From assembly GCA_020634035.1 (NCBI GenBank), contig JACKCM010000006.1, forward strand, positions 563,938 through 627,937: a DNA stretch of 64,000 bases, written 5' to 3'. The position numbers were made by a program, and so were the translations under genes. A model generated the notes under the pieces. The model was not told the DNA's origin. It did no database searches and saw only the letters and a list, made by a program, of their open reading frames with translations. Position 1 is the first letter of the stretch, and every line of letters begins with the position of its first letter. Source of the stretch: Candidatus Obscuribacterales bacterium (GTDB taxonomy: Bacteria > Cyanobacteriota > Vampirovibrionia > Obscuribacterales > Obscuribacteraceae). Shown one piece after another: positions 53,148 to 62,637 of this stretch.

Positions 53148-55190
53148 ATGACAGCAGCCAGAATTCACAATGCCGACACCCCCATCAAAATATTGATGGT
53201 GGAAGACAATCGCGCCGATGTGGTCCTGGCTCAACACGTAATCGACCGGATCAGAGTAGCCCACGACATGCATGTTGTTCAGGACGGACAGACAGCACTG
53301 GAATATCTCTCCGAATGCCTGGAGTCCGATTGCCGCAACCTACCAGACCTGATTATCCTGGACCTCAATCTTCCCAGGGCAAACGGTGTCGAAGTGCTGC
53401 GCAAAATCAGAAGTGATGACAGTCTCAAAGGGCTCAACGTAGCCGTTCTCACCACCACCGATAGTGCAGACGAGCTTTCGGAACTAAAAAATCTGGATGT
53501 TCTCTGCTGTCTTACAAAGCCGGCTCATATCGATGATCTTGATCAATTGTTCTCCAGTTACTACCCGGTCAGAAAGACAAATGGACGAAACGGCTGCAAT
53601 ACCGTAGTGGTTGATGCGGTCGATACGGAGAATCTCAACTCTAACAGTTCGGCTTCTAAACCCGATTCTGAATCGGAGGACACCACCGAAGAGCTGAAGC
53701 TCGGTCCCAGATCGGCAACGGTTCTACTAATCGAAGACAGCGCCGCTGACGCAATGCTCATATCGAAACGGCTGACTATGGAATTTCCTGACCAATTTCA
53801 GGTCATTCATAAATCGACTCTGAGAGAAGGCATCGAACTTCTCAAAGAGATTAAAGTCGATGTAATTACCCTTGATCTGGGTTTGCCCGACGCCATGGGA
53901 ATGCAGGCTTTCGAAAAAGTAAAGCTCTTATCGGAAGACACGCCCATAGTGGTCCTCACCGGTGTTGATGATTCCGCCGTTGCCCTGGAAGCGGTAAAGA
54001 GAGGAGCCCAGGATTATCTAGTCAAAGACCCGAAACGCTACGGCGATGTCCTGGGCCGAATACTGCTCTATGCCATAGAGAGAAAGAGAGCAGAAAAAGT
54101 TGTACAACATTCTCTTAAGCTGGAACAGAATACTCTCAGGGAAGTACTTGATGAAGCCCCCCTGCATATCATTCGAATAGACAGCGATCTGCGAATCAAA
54201 GACGTCAATCCTATGGTAGTCAAAGCGGCCGGCATCCACGAAGATAATCTACTCGGTCAGGACATCTTAAGTATCTTTCCTGACTTTGATCGAGAGAAGC
54301 TGGAAGAGCTGGTCAAAGCCGGATTAACCTATCACAACCAACAACTGAAAGTATCACGCCTTGGTCGAAGCTACTTCAACAACTATTATCTCGATGTGGT
54401 GGGATGGCCCACCCAACGGACTCTCACCGACGAGAAAGAAGCGATCATCATCTGTACGGACGTCTCAGAAAGAGTACGCCTGGCCAATCAGCGCGATGAG
54501 TTCATAGCAGCACTCGCCCATGACATAAGAAATCCGCTTATAGGAGAACTGAGGGTACTCAATGGCATTATATCCGGTGCTTTAGGAGAGATCTGCGCCC
54601 CGGTAAAATCGGCTCTGGAATCCCTCATGAAAAGCAACAATTCTTTGCTTCTGATGATGACCAATATGCTCGAAGTCTACGAACTGGAAGCAAGCGGCAC
54701 GACTCTTCACCTGGAGCGGATGGAGCTTTCAGACCTGGTAGAAGAAGTTGTGAGCGAAATGAACTATCTGACCATCGGGTCCCAGATGAAACTGGAATTC
54801 AACTCGCTCTGTCAGTCCTCGACGATAGAAGGAGACGAAACAGCCTTAAAAAGAGTGGTCCAGAATCTCTCTTACAATGCCGTGAAATATGCCGATTCGG
54901 ACTCCACCATCTCTATCTCCGTCTGCGATGATGATAGCGACCAGGTTTTGATGCGTGTGCACAACCAGGGACCTAAAATAAAAGACGAGGAGAAGATGCA
55001 CCTCTTCGACCGCTTCACTAAAGCCACCCTCGGGCGAAGATATATGCACAGCTCAGGACTGGGTCTCTATCTTTGCAAAAAAATCATCGAAGGTCATGGT
55101 GGTATCATCGGCTGCACCAGCGATGACAATGGCACTACTTTCCTGGTCTCTATCCCCCGGGCCGGGGATGACAGCGCCGTCGACGATTAA
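53148..55190 (+). CDS. Histidine kinase with two N-terminal receivers and PAS domain
   Basis: A 680-residue soluble protein: receiver 1 (about 13-135, Asp72 in LDLNLP, Rcp1-like), an acidic Ser-rich linker, receiver 2 (about 190-310, LDLGLP), a PAS-like domain (about 330-440), HisKA (LAHDIRNPL, phospho-His) and HATPase (GLGLYLCKKIIEGHGG). The order REC-REC-PAS-HK makes it an inverse hybrid whose kinase is gated by upstream phosphoryl input. Its kinase core is clearly paralogous to that at 59985. Confidence 0.9.
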   Translation: MTAARIHNADTPIKILMVEDNRADVVLAQHVIDRIRVAHDMHVVQDGQTALEYLSECLESDCRNLPDLIILDLNLPRANGVEVLRKIRSDDSLKGLNVAVLTTTDSADELSELKNLDVLCCLTKPAHIDDLDQLFSSYYPVRKTNGRNGCNTVVVDAVDTENLNSNSSASKPDSESEDTTEELKLGPRSATVLLIEDSAADAMLISKRLTMEFPDQFQVIHKSTLREGIELLKEIKVDVITLDLGLPDAMGMQAFEKVKLLSEDTPIVVLTGVDDSAVALEAVKRGAQDYLVKDPKRYGDVLGRILLYAIERKRAEKVVQHSLKLEQNTLREVLDEAPLHIIRIDSDLRIKDVNPMVVKAAGIHEDNLLGQDILSIFPDFDREKLEELVKAGLTYHNQQLKVSRLGRSYFNNYYLDVVGWPTQRTLTDEKEAIIICTDVSERVRLANQRDEFIAALAHDIRNPLIGELRVLNGIISGALGEICAPVKSALESLMKSNNSLLLMMTNMLEVYELEASGTTLHLERMELSDLVEEVVSEMNYLTIGSQMKLEFNSLCQSSTIEGDETALKRVVQNLSYNAVKYADSDSTISISVCDDDSDQVLMRVHNQGPKIKDEEKMHLFDRFTKATLGRRYMHSSGLGLYLCKKIIEGHGGIIGCTSDDNGTTFLVSIPRAGDDSAVDD

Positions 55191-55348
55191 GAAAGATAAA
55201 CAGCTCGAAACAAAATCAGCCCTTCTCGCCTGCCCAGACAGGCTACAGGAACGAATGCCTGAATCCCAGTATTCATAAGGGTTTCCCCTGGACAAAAGCG
55301 AGAATTTTGACCTGTTTTAAAAGATTCAATTCTTATCTAACTCTCCCA

Positions 55349-55387
55349 ATCACACTTGGGGACGGTCAATTCCATCGGAAGTGTGAT
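55349..55387. repeat. 9-bp inverted repeat with 21-bp spacer
   Basis: ATCACACTT (55349-55357) and AAGTGTGAT (55379-55387) are exact complements, about 80 bp before the REC-HPt gene. There is no T-tract, so an operator or a 5'-leader stem is more likely than a terminator. Confidence 0.5.
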
Positions 55388-55466
55388 GCTTACCGTGGGG
55401 TTTCTATGCCATTCTGGAATAAGGGTCAATGCTAGACCCGGTAATAGATAGAGCAGAGCCAGAATC

Positions 55467-56417
55467 ATGAAAAACAAGATCCTCGTCCTCGATGACGACA
55501 GCCGGGTGGCCAAAACCATTAAGAAACTGCTGACCAAATATTGTTATGAGGTCAGCTGGGTCCGAAACACCGATGAAGCCAGCCGATTTTTGAAAACCAA
55601 CGAGATTGACCTGGTCATAGTCGACTATAGACTCCAGGGAGATAGTGGAATCCACTGGATGACCTCAATGAGAGAGTCCGGCTTTTTTATGCCTTTCATC
55701 CTCCTTTCAGGATTCTCTATGAACAGTGATGCCCAGAAAAGGCTTCGCAACCTTCTGGGAGTCAGATACATCCTCGAAAAACCGATTGATTTCAACCGCT
55801 TTATAGAAAGTGTAGCGGTAGCCATCACTCAGTCCCATGAGGATATAGAGGTGCTCTTCAACAACGCCTCCCGGGAGAAAAGAGTGCGTCGCTTCTCTGA
55901 CACATCAAGCATTGCGCTCCAGGAAGTAATCAAAGCGGTTCAGGAGAAGAAGAAAGAAAGAGGCGAAGAAGAAGAGTTCGACCTGGCTACCTTCCTCACC
56001 GAAGCATCCGAATACCAGGAGAATTTCGAGCACTTCGATGTCGAAGACTCGCTCGAGCTGCCGAGCGCCTCGTTAGAAGAGACCGGAGATTTTCCCTGTT
56101 TCAAAAAGCAGGAAGAAGATCCTTTCGACGCCGACCTGGAAGAGAGCTTGATGGAACTCAGACTCGAGTATCTCCATGATCTGCCTGACTTGCTGCGCGG
56201 CCTGGCTGATCGACTGGAGATTGCCGCCGCCCACGGCTGGGAGCAGCGAGATATTTTGGATGCGCTTATCCAGGCCCACAATATAAAAGGTTCTTCTGGA
56301 AGCCACTCTTTGATGATTGTCTCTGAGCTGGCCGGCGTAATCGAAAAAGCTCTGGACACCCTGGATAAGAACCCCGGAATCATCTCAGGAGGAGAGAGAG
56401 AGACAGTATCTCTTTAG
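55467..56417 (+). CDS. Receiver-HPt phosphotransfer protein
   Basis: A 316-residue protein with an N-terminal receiver (residues 4-120; DDD near 10, acceptor Asp53 in VDYRLQGDSG, KPID near 110), an acidic linker of about 100 residues and a C-terminal HPt domain (about 225-300) with the phospho-His motif AHNIKGSSGSH. It can shuttle phosphoryl groups between the hybrid kinases and regulators around it. The only HPt in the window. Confidence 0.87.
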   Translation: MKNKILVLDDDSRVAKTIKKLLTKYCYEVSWVRNTDEASRFLKTNEIDLVIVDYRLQGDSGIHWMTSMRESGFFMPFILLSGFSMNSDAQKRLRNLLGVRYILEKPIDFNRFIESVAVAITQSHEDIEVLFNNASREKRVRRFSDTSSIALQEVIKAVQEKKKERGEEEEFDLATFLTEASEYQENFEHFDVEDSLELPSASLEETGDFPCFKKQEEDPFDADLEESLMELRLEYLHDLPDLLRGLADRLEIAAAHGWEQRDILDALIQAHNIKGSSGSHSLMIVSELAGVIEKALDTLDKNPGIISGGERETVSL

Positions 56418-56451
56418 CAAGTTGTAGACCCTGGCGAAAGAGGAGGTCCCC

Positions 56452-56859
56452 ATGGAGCTCAAAAAAATTTTGATGGTGGACGATGATCCAAGCATAAGAA
56501 GAATAACCGAAATAACTTTGACCAAACTAAAAGGCTGGGAGATTATCCTCGCCGACAGTGGCGCCAGGGCTCTTGAAATTATTCCCACCGAGAAGCCGGA
56601 TCTTATTTTGATGGACGTGATGATGCCGGGCATGGATGGCGTCTCCACCTTCACTCGATTGAAAGAAATCGGCTGTGACTGTATTCCGGTAATATTCATG
56701 ACCGCCAAGGTCCAGAATCAAGAGCTCGAAGCCTACGAGGCGATGGGAGCAGCCGGAGTGATTTCGAAACCATTCTCACCCTCCGACCTACCCGATCAGA
56801 TCATTTCTATAGCTGCCGGGTGGGTCGAGCAGGGAAGAGAACTATGCTCGAAAAAATGA
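56452..56859 (+). CDS. Single-domain response regulator
   Basis: A 135-residue CheY-like receiver: DDD near residue 10, acceptor Asp55 (LMDVMMPGMDG), MTAK and SKPFSP. There is no output domain. It starts 34 bp after the REC-HPt gene with GAGGAGG upstream, and its end overlaps the thioredoxin-fold gene by 16 bp, so the run 55467-61067 looks like one operon. Confidence 0.9.
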   Translation: MELKKILMVDDDPSIRRITEITLTKLKGWEIILADSGARALEIIPTEKPDLILMDVMMPGMDGVSTFTRLKEIGCDCIPVIFMTAKVQNQELEAYEAMGAAGVISKPFSPSDLPDQIISIAAGWVEQGRELCSKK

Positions 56860-57443
56860 AAGGGAAGGTCTTAGTCCAGGCCCTGGTCCTGGCAGTCTGG
56901 CTGGCGCTTATTGTCTCGGCTTACGGCTATCTGGTTCTCTATGCCGCCACACCCGGACAGAAAGCAGACGCTCCTCTCTCCTGGCCCTCGGCAAGCAGAT
57001 TGGTGCCCGGTGAGGACCGCCCCACATTGCTGGTTTTCATCCATCCCAAGTGTGTATGCTCCCGAGCTACACTTGCGGAGTTGAGCAGAATCATGACTCG
57101 CAGCCAGGGAAAGGTCAGGGCATACATACTGATTCTGCTGCCGGAGACAATGCAAGAGGACTGGGCGCACACGGACCTTCTGGAGAGCGCTCGTTCTATT
57201 AAAGGGACCACCACGATGATAGACCGCAACGGGGCCGAATCGAACCGGTTTCACTGTCAAACATCGGGCCACACTCTGGTATATCGAGCGGACGGCAAAC
57301 TAACTTTCTCCGGTGGCATCACCTCTTCCCGGGGTCATGAGGGCGCCAATCTCGGTCGCAGTGCGGTTGAAGACATCATCCTTCATAACAATTCGAGCAC
57401 CGCATCCAACCAGGTTTTCGGCTGTCCGCTGCATGAGAGATAA
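56844..57443 (+). CDS. Membrane-anchored thioredoxin-fold protein, RedB-like
   Basis: A 199-residue protein with an N-terminal transmembrane helix (residues 10-35) and a thioredoxin-like domain: LLVFIHPKCVCSRATLAEL (CVC rather than CxxC), TTTMIDRNGAE, then LTFSGGITSSRGHEG and a terminal VFGCPL. This set of motifs is that of RedB-like proteins encoded beside membrane histidine kinases. The ATG at 56844 overlaps the previous gene; GGGAAGAG precedes it. The kinase at 57450 follows after 6 bp, suggesting a sensor pair. The function, perhaps redox or metal sensing, is inferred. Confidence 0.65.
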   Translation: MLEKMKGKVLVQALVLAVWLALIVSAYGYLVLYAATPGQKADAPLSWPSASRLVPGEDRPTLLVFIHPKCVCSRATLAELSRIMTRSQGKVRAYILILLPETMQEDWAHTDLLESARSIKGTTTMIDRNGAESNRFHCQTSGHTLVYRADGKLTFSGGITSSRGHEGANLGRSAVEDIILHNNSSTASNQVFGCPLHER

Positions 57444-57449
57444 AGCACT

Positions 57450-59978
57450 ATGTACAGCAAGATAACTTACGAATCGCTCAGTGAAGGCGCCAGAAAACTA
57501 TTCGAGCAGCGCATGGACGAAAGGTGCAAGAGTACTGACCTCTTATTCACCACACTAATCGTTCTGGAGTGGGTGGCTATGATCGTGGTATCCGTCATAG
57601 TATCACCACTCGCCTGGGAAGGCAGAAACAGCTATATTCATCCTCATCTTCTAGTTGCACTTGTCCTGGGCGGACTGGTCACACTGCCGGTTATCTATTT
57701 TTATTTCACCGCTCCGGGTAAGCCTGTTACACGCCATGTAATCGCTTTCAGCCAGATGCTTATCTCGGCCATTCTCATTCATCTCACCGGCGGGCGCATC
57801 GAGACTCACTTTCATGTATTCGGCTCCCTGGCATTTCTTGCTTTTTACCGAGACTGGAGGGTCTTTATCACTGCGGTCATTGTCGTAACTCTGGATCATA
57901 TGATTCGTGGAATCTATCTTCCCGAATCGGTCTATGGAGTGCTGACGGCAAGCCCCTGGAGAACGCTGGAACACGTTGGCTGGGTGGTGTTCGAATGCTT
58001 TTTCCTGATCAAAGTCTGTGTGCGAAACGAGCACGAGATGATGTTTCTGGCCTCCCAGCAGGACGCGCTTGAAGTCACCAACAGTCATATCCAGGAGCTG
58101 GCAGAAGAGAGAGCCCGGGAGTTGGAGAAGAGCCGAAGCCTGCTCGAAGCGATAGTGAATAATTCTTTCGATGCGATCATAGCTATTAACGAGGACTATC
58201 AGATTACAAGCTGGAATCACGGAGCTTCCAACCTTTATGGTTATTCTGAAGAAGAGGTAAAAGACAAGATAGTCTCTATGCTGATTCCGGAGAGTCTGCA
58301 GGCAGAGTTCTACAAGAATATCAGCAATGTATTCGAAGGTATGCCAATAAGCAATCTGGAAACTCTCAGACTGAGAGCCGACGGCAGCACGGTAGACGTT
58401 GCGCTTACGGTCTCACCAATAAAAAATGACGACCACGAGATAATCGGCTGCTCTCTTATAGAAAGGGATATAACCCACAAAAAAGAACTAGAGAAAAGAA
58501 TAAGCGAATTCTATTCTACTGTCTCTCATGAACTGAGAACACCGCTCACCTCCATAAGAGGCGCGCTCAGCATAATCGACGATGATATCGTCGAGCTAGA
58601 TTCCGAAGAAGGCCGAGAGATGATCCAGCTCGCTCGCAGCAGCTCCGAGCGACTGGTTAGATTAATCAACGACATCCTCGACCTGAGAAAAATAGAGGCA
58701 GGCAAGCTGGAGCTTCACCTGATCAAAACCGACTCAAAAAATCTGGTCAAGCAAGGGCTGGAGACCATGAGCGGCATGGCCCAGAAAGCAGATGTAACCA
58801 TCTCTTGCAATATTAGTTTCGATGCCGTTGTAGAAGTGGATCCCGACAGAATAACCCAGGTACTGGCCAATCTATTATCTAATGCGATCAAGTATTCTCC
58901 ACGAGGAGGGCTTGTCCTGATCTCGGTAGACACCCTGGAGAACGGCCGGGTTCGATATTCGATAACCGACGAAGGAGAGGGCATATCGACAGAAAACATA
59001 GAAAAACTTTTCGGAAAATTTCAGCAAATAGACAGTTCGGACTCAAGGCCCAAAGAAGGAACAGGACTTGGTCTGTCTATTTCGAAAGCGATTGTCGAAC
59101 AGCATAACGGCACCATCGGTGTACACAGCCGTCCCGGAATAGGTTCCACGTTCTGGTTCGAGTTGCCCTACCTCGAAGAGGATTTAAAAGGCGAATCAGA
59201 TACCCTCGAGCCTTCCGACAATGCAATATTGATAGTAGAGGATGACCTGAATCTGGCCCAGTTGCTGAAGATCTCACTAAAGAAAAAAGGCTTCTGCCCC
59301 AGACACGTTACCACCATCCGTGGAGCCAACATTTTTCTCGAGAAGCATAGACCGAGCGTGATAATTGCCGATATCATGCTCCCTGACGGAAATGGCATAG
59401 ACTTTCTAGAGACCGTGAAAGAGAATCCTGACCTGGAGCAGACTCCGGTCATAGTGATAAGCGGCAGAGACAGAGAAGAGTTTGAATTTGCCCATCCTTT
59501 CATATATGCCTGGTTCCATAAACCCTTCGATCTAAACGAACTGACAGGCACCATAAACGGTCTTCTCAGCGGCAAGAAAAAGGTTTTGATTGTTGAGGAT
59601 GATGATGAAACAAGGACAGTGATCGCAACCCAGCTAAAGAAGCTGAAAGCCTTCTGCCTGGAAGCGTCAGACGGCGAAAGCGCCGTCGAAATTGCCCTGG
59701 ACAAGAAACCAGATGTGATTATCCTCGATATAAGCCTGCCCCAGATGGATGGCTTCGAGGTGGTCAAAGCCCTGAGCGGAAAACCGCCACCCGCTCTACT
59801 GGTCTATTCCGGTCGTGACCTAGACTCGCAAGACCGGGCCAGGTTGAAGTTGGGTGTGACAAAACACCTCACAAAAGGGCGCATCGGTCCTAAAGAGTTC
59901 GTGACCACCGTAGAAGAATTGCTGGAAGGAGTCCGATCACCGGTGGCACCAGGACATCCGAAACGGCAAATAGAATGA
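57450..59978 (+). CDS. Membrane hybrid histidine kinase (sensor-PAS-HisKA-HATPase-REC-REC)
   Basis: An 842-residue protein. The N-terminal 200 residues hold about five transmembrane helices with a His-rich conserved core (GGRIETHFHVFGSLAFLAFY, then RDWR), possibly a metal or heme site. A PAS domain (about 228-345), HisKA (VSHELRTPL), HATPase (NLLSNAIKYSP, GTGLGLSIS) and two receivers follow, with acceptors in ADIMLP and LDISLP. The second receiver ends in a basic tail. It is translated 6 bp after the RedB-like gene. Confidence 0.9.
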   Translation: MYSKITYESLSEGARKLFEQRMDERCKSTDLLFTTLIVLEWVAMIVVSVIVSPLAWEGRNSYIHPHLLVALVLGGLVTLPVIYFYFTAPGKPVTRHVIAFSQMLISAILIHLTGGRIETHFHVFGSLAFLAFYRDWRVFITAVIVVTLDHMIRGIYLPESVYGVLTASPWRTLEHVGWVVFECFFLIKVCVRNEHEMMFLASQQDALEVTNSHIQELAEERARELEKSRSLLEAIVNNSFDAIIAINEDYQITSWNHGASNLYGYSEEEVKDKIVSMLIPESLQAEFYKNISNVFEGMPISNLETLRLRADGSTVDVALTVSPIKNDDHEIIGCSLIERDITHKKELEKRISEFYSTVSHELRTPLTSIRGALSIIDDDIVELDSEEGREMIQLARSSSERLVRLINDILDLRKIEAGKLELHLIKTDSKNLVKQGLETMSGMAQKADVTISCNISFDAVVEVDPDRITQVLANLLSNAIKYSPRGGLVLISVDTLENGRVRYSITDEGEGISTENIEKLFGKFQQIDSSDSRPKEGTGLGLSISKAIVEQHNGTIGVHSRPGIGSTFWFELPYLEEDLKGESDTLEPSDNAILIVEDDLNLAQLLKISLKKKGFCPRHVTTIRGANIFLEKHRPSVIIADIMLPDGNGIDFLETVKENPDLEQTPVIVISGRDREEFEFAHPFIYAWFHKPFDLNELTGTINGLLSGKKKVLIVEDDDETRTVIATQLKKLKAFCLEASDGESAVEIALDKKPDVIILDISLPQMDGFEVVKALSGKPPPALLVYSGRDLDSQDRARLKLGVTKHLTKGRIGPKEFVTTVEELLEGVRSPVAPGHPKRQIE

Positions 59979-59984
59979 ACGCCT

Positions 59985-61067
59985 ATGAAGATAAAAGTAC
60001 TGCTGATAGAAGACAACCCGGCAGATCAAAAGATTGTCGGTCGATGCCTGCGTAATGAAGAATACAGTCTTGAAATAGCCGGTAGTCTCAAAGATGCTGC
60101 AGAGAGACTCAATCAACTGCCCAATATAATTTTGATGGATCTCAACTTGCCGGATAGTAAAGGACTTCCGACTTATCTGCGTCTGCGCGAATATGCTCCA
60201 CAGTTGCCGATTATCATCATGTCCGGAACCAGCGATCAATCTCTGGCCATGGAAGCAATCGCCAATGGTGCCCAGGATTTTATCGTCAAAGGGAAATACG
60301 ATCCAAGACATCTCAACCGCACCATTCGTTATGCTCTATTGAGACACGAAGTGGAGAAGCTGAAGCTCGAGAAAGAGAGAATGAAAGAAAGAGAGAACTT
60401 CAGCGCCATGTTAACCCACAATCTTCGTGTTCCCTTGATAGGCATGGAGAATGTGCTTCGTCCACTTATAGGAGGCGCACTGGGAGAACTCTCCGAAGAC
60501 GTTAGAGGAGCGATGCAAACGCTGCTCAGTGCCACCACCAGCACCCATGCTCACATCAAAAGAGCCCTGGAAGCTTATCAATTGTACAACCAGGAAGAGG
60601 ATACAAGGCTCAGAACACTTGACTTGAACCAGATTCTCGAGCGATGTATCGGCGAAATAGAGCTTGCCTACAAAGAGAAGAAGCAGGAGATCCTCTACAG
60701 AACATCCGGCAATATGGAATCTTTCAGAGGTGATGAATATTCAATCTACACACTGTTTCTAAATTTGCTCGATAATGCAGCCAAATTCGGACCGGTCTCA
60801 TCCACGATCAGCATCTATGTATCTTCTCTCAACGATAGCTCAATAACCGCGATAATAAAAAACAACGGCAGAAACATTCCCCAGAGCAAACTAGAAAAAC
60901 TGTTCGACTATTTTTATCCGACCAACACCAAAGAACAGGGAGTAAATGCCGGTGTCGGGCTCTATCTGTGTAAAAGAGTGGTAGAGAATCATAACGGCAC
61001 CATCGAGATCACCAGCGCCAATGAAACCACAACAGTGGTGGTGGAGCTGCCGACCAATCGCACTTAG
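59985..61067 (+). CDS. Receiver-histidine kinase protein
   Basis: A 360-residue protein with an N-terminal receiver (Asp52, LMDLNLP; VKGKYDP) followed directly by a histidine-kinase core: the HisKA-like LTHNLRVPLIG with phospho-His, and HATPase motifs NLLDNAAKFGP and GVGLYLCKRVVENHNG. It resembles the C-terminal half of the kinase at 53148 without the PAS domain. It starts 6 bp after the hybrid kinase, and its stop overlaps the stop of the convergent gene at 61064. Confidence 0.88.
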   Translation: MKIKVLLIEDNPADQKIVGRCLRNEEYSLEIAGSLKDAAERLNQLPNIILMDLNLPDSKGLPTYLRLREYAPQLPIIIMSGTSDQSLAMEAIANGAQDFIVKGKYDPRHLNRTIRYALLRHEVEKLKLEKERMKERENFSAMLTHNLRVPLIGMENVLRPLIGGALGELSEDVRGAMQTLLSATTSTHAHIKRALEAYQLYNQEEDTRLRTLDLNQILERCIGEIELAYKEKKQEILYRTSGNMESFRGDEYSIYTLFLNLLDNAAKFGPVSSTISIYVSSLNDSSITAIIKNNGRNIPQSKLEKLFDYFYPTNTKEQGVNAGVGLYLCKRVVENHNGTIEITSANETTTVVVELPTNRT

Positions 61068-62584
61068 CTATTCGCCTCTTTCCAGAGCTTGAACCGGACA
61101 GAAAAAGTGCTGCCCTCACCTTTCTTAGATTGGACTTCGATGGATCCCTTATGCAATTCGACTATCTTTCTTACGATCGATAAGCCGATGCCGGAGCCTT
61201 CATACTCTTCTCGAGAATGAAGCCTCTGGAAAGGTACGAAGACTCTCTCTATAAATTCCTCTTCAATACCGATGCCGTTGTCTTTGATAGAGATGACAGC
61301 CTGATCTCCATCGATAGCAGAAAGAATCTCTATCGCCCCATCTTCTTTTCTGGAGAATTTGGCGGCATTGCTGATCAGATTCTGAAATACTTGTACTAGC
61401 TGGGACTCATTGCCATAAATCACCGGCATATCGTCGGCTATTTCGATATGGCATCCTCGCTGCTCTATCTGGGCAGAGAGATTCTCCAGTGCAGCATCGA
61501 TACACTCACGGACATCCACTTTCGTAAACTCGGTCTTTGAACGTCCGATTCTAGATAGCTGAAGCAGAGAATCGATCAACTGTTGCATACGGACGACTGA
61601 CTGATCAATAAACTCCAGAAACTGAAGACTCTCACCACTCAACTCAGCCCCTGCCGATTCTTTCAAAAGATCCGAAAAACCTCTTACTACGCGCAGCGGC
61701 TCTCTGAGATCATGGGCGGCAATATAATTGAACTGCTCCAGCTCATAGTTGACCGCGGTCAACTCCTCGGTGCGCTCCTGCACCAGCTCCTCGAGAGTCT
61801 CTTTAAATGCCCTTTCATCCTCGACATCGATGGCACAACCGAACCAGATCGCGTTGTCCTCATCTTCCACATCGTCTATTCGAACGCCATGGGAAGCAAA
61901 TCTTCTCAACTCTCCGTTTTTACCGATCAATCGAAACTCATAGTCGAATTCGGAAGAGCCGCTGTTCACAGCGTTCTGCCAGGCAGCGGAAACACCTTCT
62001 AGATCGGACGGTGCAATAAACTGGGACCACCCTCTACCGAGGTTGTCCTCTAGAGTAGATCCGGTATAAGCCAGCCAGCGATCATTGATGAAATTACAAT
62101 CACCATTTACATCACAGGTCCAGACAGGGATAGGAATACTCTGGGCGATTTTCTTCTTTCGCAAAAGCGCCTCGTATTTGTGGCGTTCTTTTTGAACTTC
62201 ATCCAGTTTTCTCTCGGTTGCCTCCAGTTGCTCCTGATGAGGAATCTTGATCAGGGCAGGAATAAGCTTGAAGAGTGCAATGGCTGAGGCCACTGAAACA
62301 AGGCCGGTGACACCATCCGCGATTGCTTCAATCCAATAGTCAGGATGCCAGAACGTCCAGATCTTAACGATATGCGTAATAGCGCAGCAGAAGATAAATG
62401 CGGCAAAGAGCGCGACGATCCAGTTGTGCTTCAGATCTCGCCTGCGCCTGACCACTATCAGCAAGCCAACCGGAATGGTCACATAGGACAGAGCCACCAG
62501 AAGGTTGCCGATAACAAATGTCCAGAGCAGCTTCTGGTCCCAGGCAATGCAATAGCCATGCGGAGCGTAATGGGTGAAATCCAT
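61064..62584 (-). CDS. ETR1-like membrane histidine kinase with PAS domain
   Basis: A 506-residue kinase. The three N-terminal helices (residues 20-115) align with the ethylene-binding domain of plant ETR1 with a constant offset of two: Tyr34, Ile37, Pro38, Ile64, Cys67 and His71 match the residues needed for copper and ethylene, but Asp25 of ETR1 is Asn27 here. A coiled linker, PAS domain with PAC tail (about 150-275), HisKA (AAHDLREPL) and HATPase (NLISNAAKFSR, GSGIGLSIV) follow. No receiver is attached, so it needs a separate partner. Confidence 0.9.
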   Translation of the reverse strand: MDFTHYAPHGYCIAWDQKLLWTFVIGNLLVALSYVTIPVGLLIVVRRRRDLKHNWIVALFAAFIFCCAITHIVKIWTFWHPDYWIEAIADGVTGLVSVASAIALFKLIPALIKIPHQEQLEATERKLDEVQKERHKYEALLRKKKIAQSIPIPVWTCDVNGDCNFINDRWLAYTGSTLEDNLGRGWSQFIAPSDLEGVSAAWQNAVNSGSSEFDYEFRLIGKNGELRRFASHGVRIDDVEDEDNAIWFGCAIDVEDERAFKETLEELVQERTEELTAVNYELEQFNYIAAHDLREPLRVVRGFSDLLKESAGAELSGESLQFLEFIDQSVVRMQQLIDSLLQLSRIGRSKTEFTKVDVRECIDAALENLSAQIEQRGCHIEIADDMPVIYGNESQLVQVFQNLISNAAKFSRKEDGAIEILSAIDGDQAVISIKDNGIGIEEEFIERVFVPFQRLHSREEYEGSGIGLSIVRKIVELHKGSIEVQSKKGEGSTFSVRFKLWKEANS

Positions 62585-62637
62585 ATTCAGTTCAAAGCGA
62601 TTTCTACAATGAATTCATTAATGATATCACAGGCAAC

